In this document: one piece after another, positions 17,767 through 26,248 of the stretch
Layout: every line of letters starts with the position of its first letter
How positions within the stretch are numbered: the first letter of the stretch is position 1
NCBI GenBank assembly: GCA_965230525.1
Contig: OZ246008.1
Span: 186,001-250,000 of the forward strand
DNA: 64,000 bases
From: GCA-002733465 sp965230525
GTDB lineage: Bacteria; Pseudomonadota; Gammaproteobacteria; Enterobacterales; Kangiellaceae
Direction: 5' to 3'
Notes under the pieces: generated by a model
Seen by the model: the letters and a program-made list of their open reading frames with translations, nothing else
Told to the model about the DNA's origin: nothing
Databases searched by the model: none
Position numbers and translations under genes: made by a program

Positions 17767-18681
17767 ATGTATCGAATCTCAAAGATTAAATTGAAAACTA
17801 ACAAGCGTTTTATTCAATCACTTACTGCCATAAAGCTCATCATAATTTGTAATGTATTGATGACAAATGCGAATGCAATTATTTTCCGCCACGACATACC
17901 AGCAGAACAATTTGTAGCAAAAGAAAGCGATTTTCCTGCACTATTCGCGGTCTACGATGATGGAAAAATAAAAGATTGCGTCGCAACACTTATCTCGCCT
18001 TCTTGGGCATTGACGGCAGCGCATTGCACCGCCTATCTCGATAAAAGTAGACTTTCTGAAGAACCTCATGTGGTAAATATTGCTGGGAGTACTCACCAAA
18101 TAGTCAAGCTTTTCTATCCTGAACAGTTCGGAGGTTATCGAATGGTTCGGGATAGTCAGGGCAGAGTAAAAGATATAATTGCGTCTAAGAACATTAATTA
18201 CCAATATGACATTGCGCTTCTTAAACTTTCTAAGCCTATTAATAATATTGCGCCGATCCCTTTATATTCAGGATACGAGGAATCAGGTAAGGAGGTGATT
18301 TTTTTAGGTTGGGGAGATTACTCCACCGGTGAGCTTGGGGTCGATAGTGACAACCCAAATAACGATAGGCAGCTTCGTCTTGTTACGAATCAGGTTGACT
18401 CTGTTAATGAGACTCAATTGTTCTTCGATTTTGATGACCCAACGACAGCTGACTCCGACGCACGTCCGTTAGAAGGAATTAGTGGACCGGGGGACAGCGG
18501 TGGCCCAGCCTTACTCAAAACTACCAACGGCTATTCCGTTATTGGGATCAGTTCAAGGGGAGCATATAGCGCTACTTTATCGGCACAACCAAAAAACACT
18601 GGGAAATATAGCTGGTTAGAGTATTACACCAGAGTTTCAAGCTTCACCAAATGGTTGAGCAGTACAATGAGCCAGCATTGA
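17767..18681 (+). CDS. Secreted trypsin-like serine protease (S1)
   Basis: This 304-residue protein has a hydrophobic export signal (about residues 18-38, ending NANA). The chymotrypsin triad is complete: His86 in LTAAHC, Asp148 in YDIALLKL and Ser244 in GPGDSGGPALL. Cys71 and Cys87 could form the usual bond beside the His. The C-terminus YTRVSSFTKWLSS matches the end of the S1 domain. It starts 57 bases after the first hydrolase and may be cotranscribed with it. Substrates are unknown. Confidence 0.9.
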   Translation: MYRISKIKLKTNKRFIQSLTAIKLIIICNVLMTNANAIIFRHDIPAEQFVAKESDFPALFAVYDDGKIKDCVATLISPSWALTAAHCTAYLDKSRLSEEPHVVNIAGSTHQIVKLFYPEQFGGYRMVRDSQGRVKDIIASKNINYQYDIALLKLSKPINNIAPIPLYSGYEESGKEVIFLGWGDYSTGELGVDSDNPNNDRQLRLVTNQVDSVNETQLFFDFDDPTTADSDARPLEGISGPGDSGGPALLKTTNGYSVIGISSRGAYSATLSAQPKNTGKYSWLEYYTRVSSFTKWLSSTMSQH

Positions 18682-18784
18682 GTATAAGCCTAAATCTAGA
18701 ACATTACGAATACAATACAAAGCCTTGGATCAAAGTCTTTCACAATCATTCTTCAAGCTATCTAGCTCCCATTAAGGTTCTCTT

Positions 18785-18813
18785 GAGTCGGTTAACCAAT
18801 CGTTAACCGACTC
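18785..18813 (+). promoter_or_regulatory. GTTAACC operator-like site (copy 2) in a 12-bp inverted repeat
   Basis: GAGTCGGTTAAC (18785-18796) is the exact reverse complement of GTTAACCGACTC (18802-18813), around CAATC. The centre matches copy 1 at 16453-16471 (consensus GGTTAACCAWTCGTTAACC). The shared centre ends 54 bases before ATG 18863, almost the same spacing as copy 1. The longer stem could also end the protease transcript, but the bases after it (TATTATAT) are not a T run. Recurrence at the same place favours an operator. Confidence 0.55.
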
Positions 18814-18862
18814 TATTATATCATTAACTCCTCACTTACTATCTTTGCCTCGCTCGATAACT

Positions 18863-20050
18863 ATGTCCGTTTCGCTTCGCTCTATTCGTTATTGCTATCT
18901 ATTTTTATTCTTTATCGCCTTAAGTGCTTGCAACTCAAGCACAAATAAGAATGCGAGAGAAGACAAAAGTCTCTCACTTAATGCGCAACTACAAAAAGTG
19001 GTTGATGAAGCAGTAGACAGTGGTCTGCCAGGGGTGTCACTCCATGTGCAAACTAGTGAAGGTTCTATCAGTATTGCTGCGGGTGTTTCAAATATAGAAA
19101 CAAGTGAACCAATGACTCAATCGACCTTGTTTCATGTGGCCGGTATTGGAAAAACCCACATTGCAACACTGATAATCCGATTAGTTGACTTAAGGGTCCT
19201 TAGGTTAGAGGATCCAATTGCGCTCTGGCTAGATTCAACGATGAGTTCGTTAATTAACAATTCAGACAAAATCACGGTAAGAATGTTGCTCGCAAATACT
19301 AGTGGTATTCCTGACTACATTGATAGTGATACAGGTTTTTTAGTGGATTTTTTCGAATCAGCGGGAAAGATCTGGACGCCTAGTAAAATTCTAGACTATA
19401 TCAAAGACTCTGAATACGATTTTAAGCCAGGGACAGGCTACAAGCATTCCAACACAAACTTTGTGTTGCTGAGTGCTATGGTTGAACGAATAACCGGCCT
19501 GTCCATTGCGACCGCCTTAAGGCTGTTGGTTTTCGAACCAGCGGGGTTAGTCAATACATTCGGAGTCTATGAAAATACCAACCAATCAATATTGTCACGA
19601 AGTTACGTTCCACTCAGTGCCACACAGAATTTTTTCTTAAACGAAAATCTTTCGATCATAGCTGATGATGTAGATGTTACTGCATTGTTGTATTCTGAGA
19701 GTTTTAGTGATGCCTTCACTCTTTCGACTCCCCGCGATTTAAACTTATTCATTCGTACGTTAATCGATACAAAAAAGTTAGTCTCTGGAGAGTTAAAAAC
19801 TGAGATGATGACTGAGTCTTTTCCTGGTGAATCAGAATACGGGCTTGGACTTATGGTTTTGGGTAATGGCGATCTCACATATGGTCATGTCGGTAACGGA
19901 ATAGGAGTACACTCAGCTATGTTTTATACACCATCGCAAGATTTAAGTTTTGCCACAATAGTCAACGGCTCATTGGGAAGTTATGACAAACTTTATTTTC
20001 AATACTTGGCACAATTGGTGTCGCTACTTGAACGAATCTCTTTAGGTTGA
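18863..20050 (+). CDS. Serine hydrolase paralogue with lost catalytic residues (pseudoenzyme)
   Basis: This 395-residue lipoprotein (IALSACNSS lipobox) aligns along its length with the protein at 16522. I take ATG 18863 (MSVSLRS) because it matches the paralogue's start; a TTG at 18845 is possible. Two of the three catalytic motifs are broken: the nucleophile is Gly94 (GIGK, codon GGT against AGT) and the Tyr is His195 (KHSN). Lys97 and His342-Val-Gly remain. The frame is intact and the rest of the fold is well kept, so it may have a binding or regulatory role. Very recent inactivation is the alternative. Confidence 0.85.
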   Translation: MSVSLRSIRYCYLFLFFIALSACNSSTNKNAREDKSLSLNAQLQKVVDEAVDSGLPGVSLHVQTSEGSISIAAGVSNIETSEPMTQSTLFHVAGIGKTHIATLIIRLVDLRVLRLEDPIALWLDSTMSSLINNSDKITVRMLLANTSGIPDYIDSDTGFLVDFFESAGKIWTPSKILDYIKDSEYDFKPGTGYKHSNTNFVLLSAMVERITGLSIATALRLLVFEPAGLVNTFGVYENTNQSILSRSYVPLSATQNFFLNENLSIIADDVDVTALLYSESFSDAFTLSTPRDLNLFIRTLIDTKKLVSGELKTEMMTESFPGESEYGLGLMVLGNGDLTYGHVGNGIGVHSAMFYTPSQDLSFATIVNGSLGSYDKLYFQYLAQLVSLLERISLG

Positions 20051-20321
20051 GTCAAAAGCCTAGCTACTTATCTCTGTGAGCATTAATGTAAATATGAACC
20101 AAAAAACTAAGTTAGCTGGATCGCTAAATATTTACTTTACAGTTCACTCGCTGACATAACCGAGGCTTAGAGAAACTTAATTATGCCCAAGCTAATGACA
20201 TTGGCTAGTGCATGTTAGCCAGCGGTGTTTTACTTCGCTAAACCGGCCTAACGTCAGCGTTTTAGATCAAGAGTTTAGCTGAGTGGTTGTCTTATAAATA
20301 ATAATTTAAATTGGAAAATAA

Positions 20322-21041
20322 ATGACAGGAACGTTAACAGACGATTGTAAAATTCTACTTCGCATCTTAATTGTCGAAGATGATGTTTCGTTAGCATCTT
20401 CGATCGGTGAATGGTTTGAACTAGAAGGGCATGTCTGCGACTATGCAACAGATGGTCGTATTGCACTTTCTCTAATATTTAAAGAAAACTACGATGTTAT
20501 TATTCTGGATGTAAATCTACCTTACATTAACGGACTCGAAGTTGCTCGTAGAATGAGAAAACTAGGTGACTCGACGCCAGTGCTTATGCTAACAGCTCGA
20601 GATGCAATTCAGGATAGAGTTTTAGGTCTTGATTCCGGTGCCGACGACTATGTAATTAAACCCTTTGCGCTAATCGAACTGGCTGCCCGAGTTCGAGTAC
20701 TTTCAAAACGCCGTTCTGGTGAAGTAAAAAGACTGAAAGTGGGCTCTTTGGAGCTTTTACTAGATGAGCACCGAGTAATATGTGATGAATATGAATTCGA
20801 CATTTCGCCAATAGGCTGGCGACTACTAGAAACACTGGCTCGCTCAAGCCCGTCAGTGGTTGATAAAGACACACTCAATTTCGCGGTCTGGGGCGACGAA
20901 CCACCTAAAGCCAACAACTTGAAAGTGCAAATGTTTAAATTAAGAAAGGCATTGGCTAAACCATTTCAAACTTCAACGATTGAAACCGTTAAAGGCCGAG
21001 GTTACCGTTTAGTCGTGAGCGCTGCAACGGAAAAAAGCTAA
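20322..21041 (+). CDS. OmpR/PhoB-family response regulator
   Basis: This is a 239-residue two-component regulator. The receiver domain (about 13-128) has the acidic pair in VEDD, the phospho-accepting Asp63 (IILDVNLP), Thr91 and Lys113 (VIKPF). The C-terminal winged helix (about 135-235) has VWGDEPPKANNLKVQMFKLR and ends with VKGRGYRLV. The first 13 residues precede the usual receiver start. It overlaps no neighbour and lies 12 bases before its kinase. It is the nearest candidate to bind the GTTAACC direct repeats upstream of the hydrolases, which is inference. Confidence 0.92.
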   Translation: MTGTLTDDCKILLRILIVEDDVSLASSIGEWFELEGHVCDYATDGRIALSLIFKENYDVIILDVNLPYINGLEVARRMRKLGDSTPVLMLTARDAIQDRVLGLDSGADDYVIKPFALIELAARVRVLSKRRSGEVKRLKVGSLELLLDEHRVICDEYEFDISPIGWRLLETLARSSPSVVDKDTLNFAVWGDEPPKANNLKVQMFKLRKALAKPFQTSTIETVKGRGYRLVVSAATEKS

Positions 21042-21053
21042 ACATTTTGAACC

Positions 21054-22358
21054 ATGATATCACTTAAAAAAACACTCAATTTGACACTACTTTGTATTAC
21101 CCTAACCATGGTCATTGGCTACACTTGGCTAATGGAAGCAAACCTAACCTCAGGACTTTTACTAGGCTCAGAGATTCGCTTAAACCGAACTGCAGATGCT
21201 TGGTTTAGAAAGCAACCGCTTCTAGCGACAGAACGCTCTATTATAAACAACACTCAAAGCAAAACCATGTCACTTCCGCCAAGCGATGGTACGCCAGTCG
21301 TTTACGACCATAGAGACTATTTACCGGCCATAGTTACCAATCACCTGCCTAAGAATCTTGTCGATGGTCAGTTCACTGTTATACAAATTGATGATACCGG
21401 CCTAATAAATACTGGATACCTATTACACCTTTTTCGCAATTCTCCGACTGAAAGTGAACTCCATATATTGCAACGATTAGTCCTTGCCGATCATGAAGTC
21501 GAACGGGTACAAAATTTTGACAAGCTAATGAATAAAAGAGTATTTTTTCCTAGTGCTATCTTCTTTTTCATCATGATATTAATAGTATTCTTATTTGGTC
21601 ATCTGATTACAAGAGCAACAAAACGACTTTTGCATTGGTGTGAAAATTTGTCCATTGATTCACTACCAGAAAAACCAATCACACTTCCTTTCGTGGAGTT
21701 GCATCACTTTGCAGTGACTACTCTGACGACAGTAGAAAGGGAAAGTAAGGCGATCGCGCAAAAAGATCAATTTTTACGTTTTGCCAGCCATGAACTCCGT
21801 ACACCCTTAGCCATAGCTTCAGCAAATACAGAATTGCTCGGAAAGCATGGTGTTAGTTCCGAAGCACAAAATGCACTGTCTCGATTAGAAAAATCACTCA
21901 AAAATATGGTTAACCTAACAGAGACGCTACTATGGCTGGGCCGTGGTGAAATTCCGCTTCCTGATGCAGAACCGATTGACTTGCTTGACCTTATAAGCGA
22001 TATCGTCAAAGAGAACAGTAGATTAGCGAAAAATAATCATGTCGTCGTTGAAATCAACAGTATCCCTAAACTTCACGTTTTTCAACCGAGAATTTTGCTA
22101 ATGATACTATGCTCAAATTTAATTGATAATGCTATTCGTTATACTCGTAACGGTCGAGTAGAAATTAGACTTAATGAAAATCTTATAGAAATTACTAATC
22201 ATGGTGAATTTTTTGGTAGCGATGCTAGTAGCGGTGGACATGGGCTTGGATTAAATCTTGTCGCCTGGGTGATAGAACGAGCAAATTGGCAGTGGGATTT
22301 TGAAAAGGATGACTCTTATAGTAGCCATCGAATAACGCTGACCACCGAAATCGTTTAA
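21054..22358 (+). CDS. Sensor histidine kinase
   Basis: This 434-residue inner membrane kinase has helices at about 8-26 and 163-184, leaving a sensor loop of about 135 residues in the periplasm. The H box is at His246 (RFASHELRTPLA), the N box near 355-359 (SNLIDNAIRYT) and the G box near 393 (SSGGHGLGLNL). It is cotranscribed with the regulator at 20322. The periplasmic sensor has no domain that I recognise. Neighbouring secreted hydrolases suggest an envelope or extracellular signal. Confidence 0.92.
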   Translation: MISLKKTLNLTLLCITLTMVIGYTWLMEANLTSGLLLGSEIRLNRTADAWFRKQPLLATERSIINNTQSKTMSLPPSDGTPVVYDHRDYLPAIVTNHLPKNLVDGQFTVIQIDDTGLINTGYLLHLFRNSPTESELHILQRLVLADHEVERVQNFDKLMNKRVFFPSAIFFFIMILIVFLFGHLITRATKRLLHWCENLSIDSLPEKPITLPFVELHHFAVTTLTTVERESKAIAQKDQFLRFASHELRTPLAIASANTELLGKHGVSSEAQNALSRLEKSLKNMVNLTETLLWLGRGEIPLPDAEPIDLLDLISDIVKENSRLAKNNHVVVEINSIPKLHVFQPRILLMILCSNLIDNAIRYTRNGRVEIRLNENLIEITNHGEFFGSDASSGGHGLGLNLVAWVIERANWQWDFEKDDSYSSHRITLTTEIV

Positions 22359-22603
22359 GCAAAATTTTGAAGACGGTAACTTTAAAAGGTTCACAACGTC
22401 ATGCTTGTTTACCAACCAACCTATAAGACCACAATTAGTCCGAACAACAATAAAGGTTAGGCTTTCATCTTTTATTATGCTGCTCGAATTGAGGCGAATT
22501 AAAGAAATGCAAACTTCGGATAATTGAACAGAGTCGGGTTTAGCTATATGCTCTACCCGACTTAGATTTTGTCTTTCTATACTTTATATGAATCCGCATC
22601 TAT

Positions 22604-23113
22604 TTAGTCTGCTGCAATCTGTTGCTCGGTTTCAATTGAGCTCGCTAATTTTGATTTCAGAAAATCAAGATTTTCTAATACGATTGAGTTGTCGTCGATA
22701 GATACGGCCAACTCTAGGTCATTCAGAGCTGAATCTATTCTACCAAGTTTGTACTGAACAATCGCTCGATTGCTATAAGCAACAGATGTTAAATATCGGT
22801 AATGTGTGCCTTTTTTAGACTGATAGGCTGTTACTGCTTCACTACAACTTTTATCTGCTTGGCCTAATTTTTTAAGCATAATACTAGCAACACATTGCCC
22901 CATAGCGATATCATACCGACTTGATACTACTCCCGCTTTCTTTCCGAGCTTTTCTAAACCTAGTCTGTAGCGTCCCTTTAAGATTTCGTTGCTGCCTGTA
23001 GCGCCGTCAACCACAGCTACTTTAAATTGCTGTTTATTGTCTTTCGCATTCAGGTTGAAACAACATAGGCTGGCTATAATAACAATAAGGATTTTTTTCA
23101 ATTTGATATTCAT
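22604..23113 (-). CDS. Periplasmic TPR-like protein
   Basis: This 169-residue protein has a signal peptide ending at about residue 23 (CCFNLNAKD). Residues about 75-150 look like tetratricopeptide helices: SVAYSNRAIVQYKLGRIDSA followed by LNDLELAVSIDDNS. The region before it (CVASIMLKKLGQADKSCSEAV) is a likely earlier repeat. It lies convergent to the histidine kinase gene, with 245 bases between. Role unknown; TPR domains usually bind other proteins. Confidence 0.7.
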   Translation of the reverse strand: MNIKLKKILIVIIASLCCFNLNAKDNKQQFKVAVVDGATGSNEILKGRYRLGLEKLGKKAGVVSSRYDIAMGQCVASIMLKKLGQADKSCSEAVTAYQSKKGTHYRYLTSVAYSNRAIVQYKLGRIDSALNDLELAVSIDDNSIVLENLDFLKSKLASSIETEQQIAAD

Positions 23114-23286
23114 TTTAGACTCCAGTAAAACTATTTATTTAAGAGGGCTTCTAAACCGGCAAAGTATTCATTCCGATTAAAATCACCAATCAATTTATCT
23201 TGTCGACAGGTTTAATTTAGTCTTTACCTGACTCCCTGACAAACGATAAGAATCACATCGATAGGTGAATTTTTTTCACTTAAACG

Positions 23287-24192
23287 CTAATGCACTTCAG
23301 CCGCCTGTTTCAGTGACTCTCCAAACGTTTGTTTAACCCAGCTAGAAAAAGAATCTAGCGCCGGGTTCAGAGTAGCCGTTTCATTTTGAACTAAAAAATA
23401 GCGATCATTAGTTTCCAAGTTATCCGCAAAGAGTCGGAATAATAATTGATCATCAAACCATGATTGGCTAATAGGCATTGGGATTAATGCGATACCCATG
23501 CCTTTTTGCGCCGCTCTTGCCACCGAGAACATTGAGTCTAGTTGAATCAATTGAACCGGTTCAAAATGGTTGATAAACGCCCTGTCAGCCCATTGATGCC
23601 AAGCCCACGGACGAGCTTGATGAAGGATGAGCGGGACTGAGTCCAGTGCTTGGTAGCCTTTATCACACCACTCTTTATAAATCGTGCGATTACAGGCGGG
23701 TACATAGTTAAGTGAAAACAACTCGTGCACCACACTGTTAGTGGGAACACCGTTTGCTAAAACAACCGATAAATCACATGGCTTGTTGGTCGCCTGACTG
23801 GATTTGACTGTTTCTAGTTGCAAGTTAATATCTTGGTGCCGTTCCGACCATTCAGGCAGTTTAGGCACAAAATATTCGCTTGCAAAAAATTCCGGCATGC
23901 TGATCGATAGAGTTGCTTTTTCTTGACTGACAGAGAATTCATTAATCGATTGCTCCAATTCGTTAAGTATAGGGCGAATCGTTTTGTAAAACTGTTGACC
24001 AGTATGAGTCAACTCAATAGCCCGAGTTTGTCGCTTAAATAAATTAACGCCAAGTTGTTGCTCTAGCTGTTTAACTTGATGACTCACAGCTGAAGGTGTT
24101 AGAAAAAGTTGCTCGGCGGCTTTTTTAAAACTTAAGCATTGGGCAGCAACACAGAATGAACGTAGTCCACGGATTGGGGCTAATGTAGGCAT
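23287..24192 (-). CDS. LysR-family transcriptional regulator (GcvA-like)
   Basis: This is a 301-residue regulator. The N-terminal winged helix is typical (LRSFCVAAQCLSFKKAAEQL then LTPSAVSHQVKQLE), opening APIRGLRSF as in GcvA-type members. The rest is the periplasmic-binding-like effector domain. I use ATG 24192, with CCGGAA upstream; a TTG at 24219 would add nine residues. It is not adjacent to an obvious divergent target gene; the nearest genes downstream on both sides are unknowns. Confidence 0.88.
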   Translation of the reverse strand: MPTLAPIRGLRSFCVAAQCLSFKKAAEQLFLTPSAVSHQVKQLEQQLGVNLFKRQTRAIELTHTGQQFYKTIRPILNELEQSINEFSVSQEKATLSISMPEFFASEYFVPKLPEWSERHQDINLQLETVKSSQATNKPCDLSVVLANGVPTNSVVHELFSLNYVPACNRTIYKEWCDKGYQALDSVPLILHQARPWAWHQWADRAFINHFEPVQLIQLDSMFSVARAAQKGMGIALIPMPISQSWFDDQLLFRLFADNLETNDRYFLVQNETATLNPALDSFSSWVKQTFGESLKQAAEVH

Positions 24193-24334
24193 ATCAATAA
24201 TTCCGGATTTGAATGGCAATTAGTAACTTCTGACTCGAGTGATAAGCTAACTACATAGCAAATTGAGTGCCTGAAATTTAGCCGGTAAAGGGCGTAATTG
24301 AATGGAGTTTTATTAAAACGACTCGATCTGGGAG

Positions 24335-24359
24335 TCTAGATTGGTTCTTCTAATCTAGA
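24335..24359. other. Perfect 8-bp inverted repeat
   Basis: TCTAGATT (24335-24342) and AATCTAGA (24352-24359) face each other across a nine-base loop in the gap between the LysR gene and the membrane protein at 24430. There is no T run on either strand, so it is not a convincing terminator. It may be a protein-binding site. Confidence 0.3.
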
Positions 24360-24429
24360 GGGTGCACCATTTTGGCGCGGTTGTACTAAGGTTAGCGCCT
24401 GTAGCTGACGCGCGCTTTTCTTCGCTAGT

Positions 24430-24696
24430 CTATTTTAGCGATGTTTCTATTGTAATTCCTTTTTTTGTTCTCTTCTTTAGGATGATGTACTTGCTCACTT
24501 GAAAACCTGTTGAAAATAAATATCCAGCAAGGCTCAGTACCATGGCAATAATGTCATACTTTGTAGTCATCCAGAAATCAGGGTGAACATCATTTTGAAA
24601 AATGATTGTCGTTGCTGTTATCGAGATTATAAAAATAACGACAAAAACAATCGTTAGTATACCTATCCTCACAATCAGTTTATTAAATGTGATCAT
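24430..24696 (-). CDS. Hypothetical small membrane protein
   Basis: This 88-residue protein has two hydrophobic segments (about 8-32 and 47-66) and a basic C-terminal tail (KKRTKKG). It starts at ATG 24696. It lies downstream of the DUF1772 gene, on the same strand as the adjoining cassette array, but I find no attC between them or after it. Its codon use and small size resemble the cassette genes. Function unknown. Confidence 0.5.
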   Translation of the reverse strand: MITFNKLIVRIGILTIVFVVIFIISITATTIIFQNDVHPDFWMTTKYDIIAMVLSLAGYLFSTGFQVSKYIILKKRTKKGITIETSLK

Positions 24697-24762
24697 TTCA
24701 ATACATTTCAGTGTTTTAATTTTTCCATCTTAAAAGCCATTGTAAGGATAGTGTTCCATGAC

Positions 24763-24827
24763 TCTATAGCTTCCCATCAATCTATAGCTTCCCATCAATC
24801 TATAGTTTCCCATCATTCTATAATTTT
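24763..24827. repeat. 18-bp tandem repeat, about 3.6 units
   Basis: Two identical units TCTATAGCTTCCCATCAA (24763-24780, 24781-24798) are followed by a two-mismatch unit (24799-24816) and a partial one. The stop codon of the DUF1772 gene (24818-24820) lies in the partial unit. It is probably a slippage product at the gene's 3' end. With no spacers, it is not CRISPR-like. Confidence 0.85.
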
Positions 24828-25312
24828 AAACTCAATACAATCAAAAGCAGAGAAACACTACATGCGATTATAGTTCTAATTTCATTTGATCTATTCCAAC
24901 GACCCTCAAATTCAATGCGCACTGTTTTGAGCTCTTCGTCATTGGTGTGTTCGACATCTACTTTCTGCAATTTATTATTCAGTGGTAGGTGTATAACAAT
25001 TGTGGGAACTTGAACACCAAAAATGTATGCCATTGAAGCTAATAACATCAGGTAAAAATCGATGCCGTTTAGTTTTTCAAAACTACTGATCGCGAAAACA
25101 ATTATGGAAACCGCTGAACCGAGCCAAACTAGGAGAAACAATGGATGATTATCCTGAATAATACGATCTGTGACTTGAAACGCCTGAATAAAGCGTTTGT
25201 CATCTAGTCCCTTGAAACCAGGCATTACTACTATCGCATAGGCGAAAAGAAGTCCAGCAACGAGCGAGCACATCAATGTTGATAAAACTAATGCAATATC
25301 TGAAATAACCAT
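24818..25312 (-). CDS. DUF1772-like (anthrone oxygenase-like) membrane protein
   Basis: This 164-residue protein has four hydrophobic segments. The pattern fits DUF1772: GLLFAYAIVVMPGFKGLDDK with the RFIQAFQ helix after it, NHPLFLLVWLG in the second helix, PLNNKLQKV in the loop and FEGRWNRSNEIRT before the last helix. Some relatives act on polyketide anthrones, but most have no known role. It is immediately downstream of the attC at 25338 in the array direction, so it may belong to the last cassette, but no attC closes it. Confidence 0.65.
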   Translation of the reverse strand: MVISDIALVLSTLMCSLVAGLLFAYAIVVMPGFKGLDDKRFIQAFQVTDRIIQDNHPLFLLVWLGSAVSIIVFAISSFEKLNGIDFYLMLLASMAYIFGVQVPTIVIHLPLNNKLQKVDVEHTNDEELKTVRIEFEGRWNRSNEIRTIIACSVSLLLIVLSLKL

Positions 25313-25337
25313 TATTCAATCACTCTACTGTTTTTTA

Positions 25338-25378
25338 GCCTAACGTTTTGCTCAGCTGATCGCCTGTGTTTGTTAAGT
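25338..25378 (-). repeat. attC-like site 10 (end of SUKH cassette), weak
   Basis: It opens GCCTAAC (25338-25344) and closes GTTAAGT (25372-25378), both fitting the R boxes (RYYYAAC / GTTRRRY). It is short at 41 bases, and the inner stem is poor apart from a TCAGCTGA palindrome. It sits three bases after the SUKH stop, exactly where an attC is expected, but may be degenerate. Confidence 0.5.
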
Positions 25379-25381
25379 GTT

Positions 25382-25828
25382 TTAGCCTTCACGGTATAAG
25401 CCCGCAAGAAACTCTGTAAATGAATCAGCTAGCTTAATCATATTTTCTTCCCAAGGTTCGCCATCATAGTTTGCAAGTTCATGATCCCAATAATATACAG
25501 AACCGAAATCTTGCTCCTTGAGACACAAGCAATATACATCACCTCCAGGGCTATCACCGATTGCCAAATAGTGAGGAAGTATATATTCCTTATACTCTTC
25601 TCGATTGAGAAAGATATCGTCTGAGTAAGTGTTAAAGCGCGCCCCATAAAAGCATGAGACATAATCAAAGTACTCACCCTCATATTTGACCGCGTCTGGA
25701 TTAGGCTTACCACCGTTGTTCTTAAGCAAGAACTCTTGGTAATCGCGTGGAAGACTAAGACCAAGTTTTGCTTCTATAGTTTTTATATCAGTTTCATTGA
25801 GCGAAGTATAAGACTCGGTGATTACCAC
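25382..25828 (-). CDS. SMI1/KNR4 (SUKH) family protein, cassette gene
   Basis: This 148-residue protein starts at GTG 25828 behind AAGGAT. SUKH features are TDIKTIEAKLGLSLPRDYQE followed by FLLKNNGG, then LAIGDSPGGDVYCL and a late YYWDHE. SUKH proteins are often immunity proteins against contact-dependent or polymorphic toxins. No toxin gene is next to it. As a cassette it could give protection by itself against toxins of neighbouring cells; this is inference. Its attC follows directly. Confidence 0.8.
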   Translation of the reverse strand: MVITESYTSLNETDIKTIEAKLGLSLPRDYQEFLLKNNGGKPNPDAVKYEGEYFDYVSCFYGARFNTYSDDIFLNREEYKEYILPHYLAIGDSPGGDVYCLCLKEQDFGSVYYWDHELANYDGEPWEENMIKLADSFTEFLAGLYREG

Positions 25829-25864
25829 GATGTTTTTATCCTTACACGTAACACTTGTTTCATT

Positions 25865-25913
25865 AATTAATGAGAGCTTGCGAGTATTAACCTACTGCAA
25901 ACTCTGGTTATAT
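25865..25913 (-). repeat. attC-like site 9
   Basis: GAGCTTGCGAGTA pairs with TACTGCAAACTC around TTAACC, with one unpaired base and one mismatch, the bulged stem typical of attC. The right end is GTTATAT (25907-25913), which contains the stop codon of the gene at 25908. The left R box is degenerate (AATTAAT). Confidence 0.6.
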
Positions 25914-26225
25914 TTTTTTGTCAAAATTTAGTCGAACTAGATAGAATATGACAACGCCAATGAGTCCAACTACCAACCCAAACAAACTCCAAACTACCCT
26001 GCCCGACTTATTTCTCGCTCCTTCATACCAAAGCCATAATGCAGAAGCGACATTTTGCAATCCTACAACTAGCAATGAAATTAGTTCCCACTGCCTTTTT
26101 ACGTCAAAAGGAATTTCCAGTGCTCCGTAAGTATTGGCTAAATAGATATCCCTGAAAAATGTAAAAATAGGACCGGCCACAGTGAAGATAATTGCAATCC
26201 ATACGATTTTTTTGATGCTTTCCAT
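25908..26225 (-). CDS. Hypothetical three-helix membrane protein, cassette gene
   Basis: This 105-residue protein starts at ATG 26225 behind GCGAGGGAAT. Three hydrophobic segments lie at about 6-22, 47-68 and 77-97, and the middle loop carries EGARNKSGR. I recognise no family. Its stop codon lies in the attC at 25865. IS3 remnants begin about 23 bases upstream of its start, so its original promoter and cassette 5' end are probably lost. Confidence 0.6.
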   Translation of the reverse strand: MESIKKIVWIAIIFTVAGPIFTFFRDIYLANTYGALEIPFDVKRQWELISLLVVGLQNVASALWLWYEGARNKSGRVVWSLFGLVVGLIGVVIFYLVRLNFDKKI

Positions 26226-26248
26226 ATTCCCTCGCTAAATATGAAAGT

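Noticed and set aside
24360..24430. Further attC after the gene at 24430
   Set aside because: GGCGC and GCGCC face each other, but no RYYYAAC/GTTRRRY pair frames them, so the array is not extended to this gene.
24763..24827. CRISPR array
   Set aside because: The 18-base units are directly adjacent, with no spacers, and no cas genes are present.
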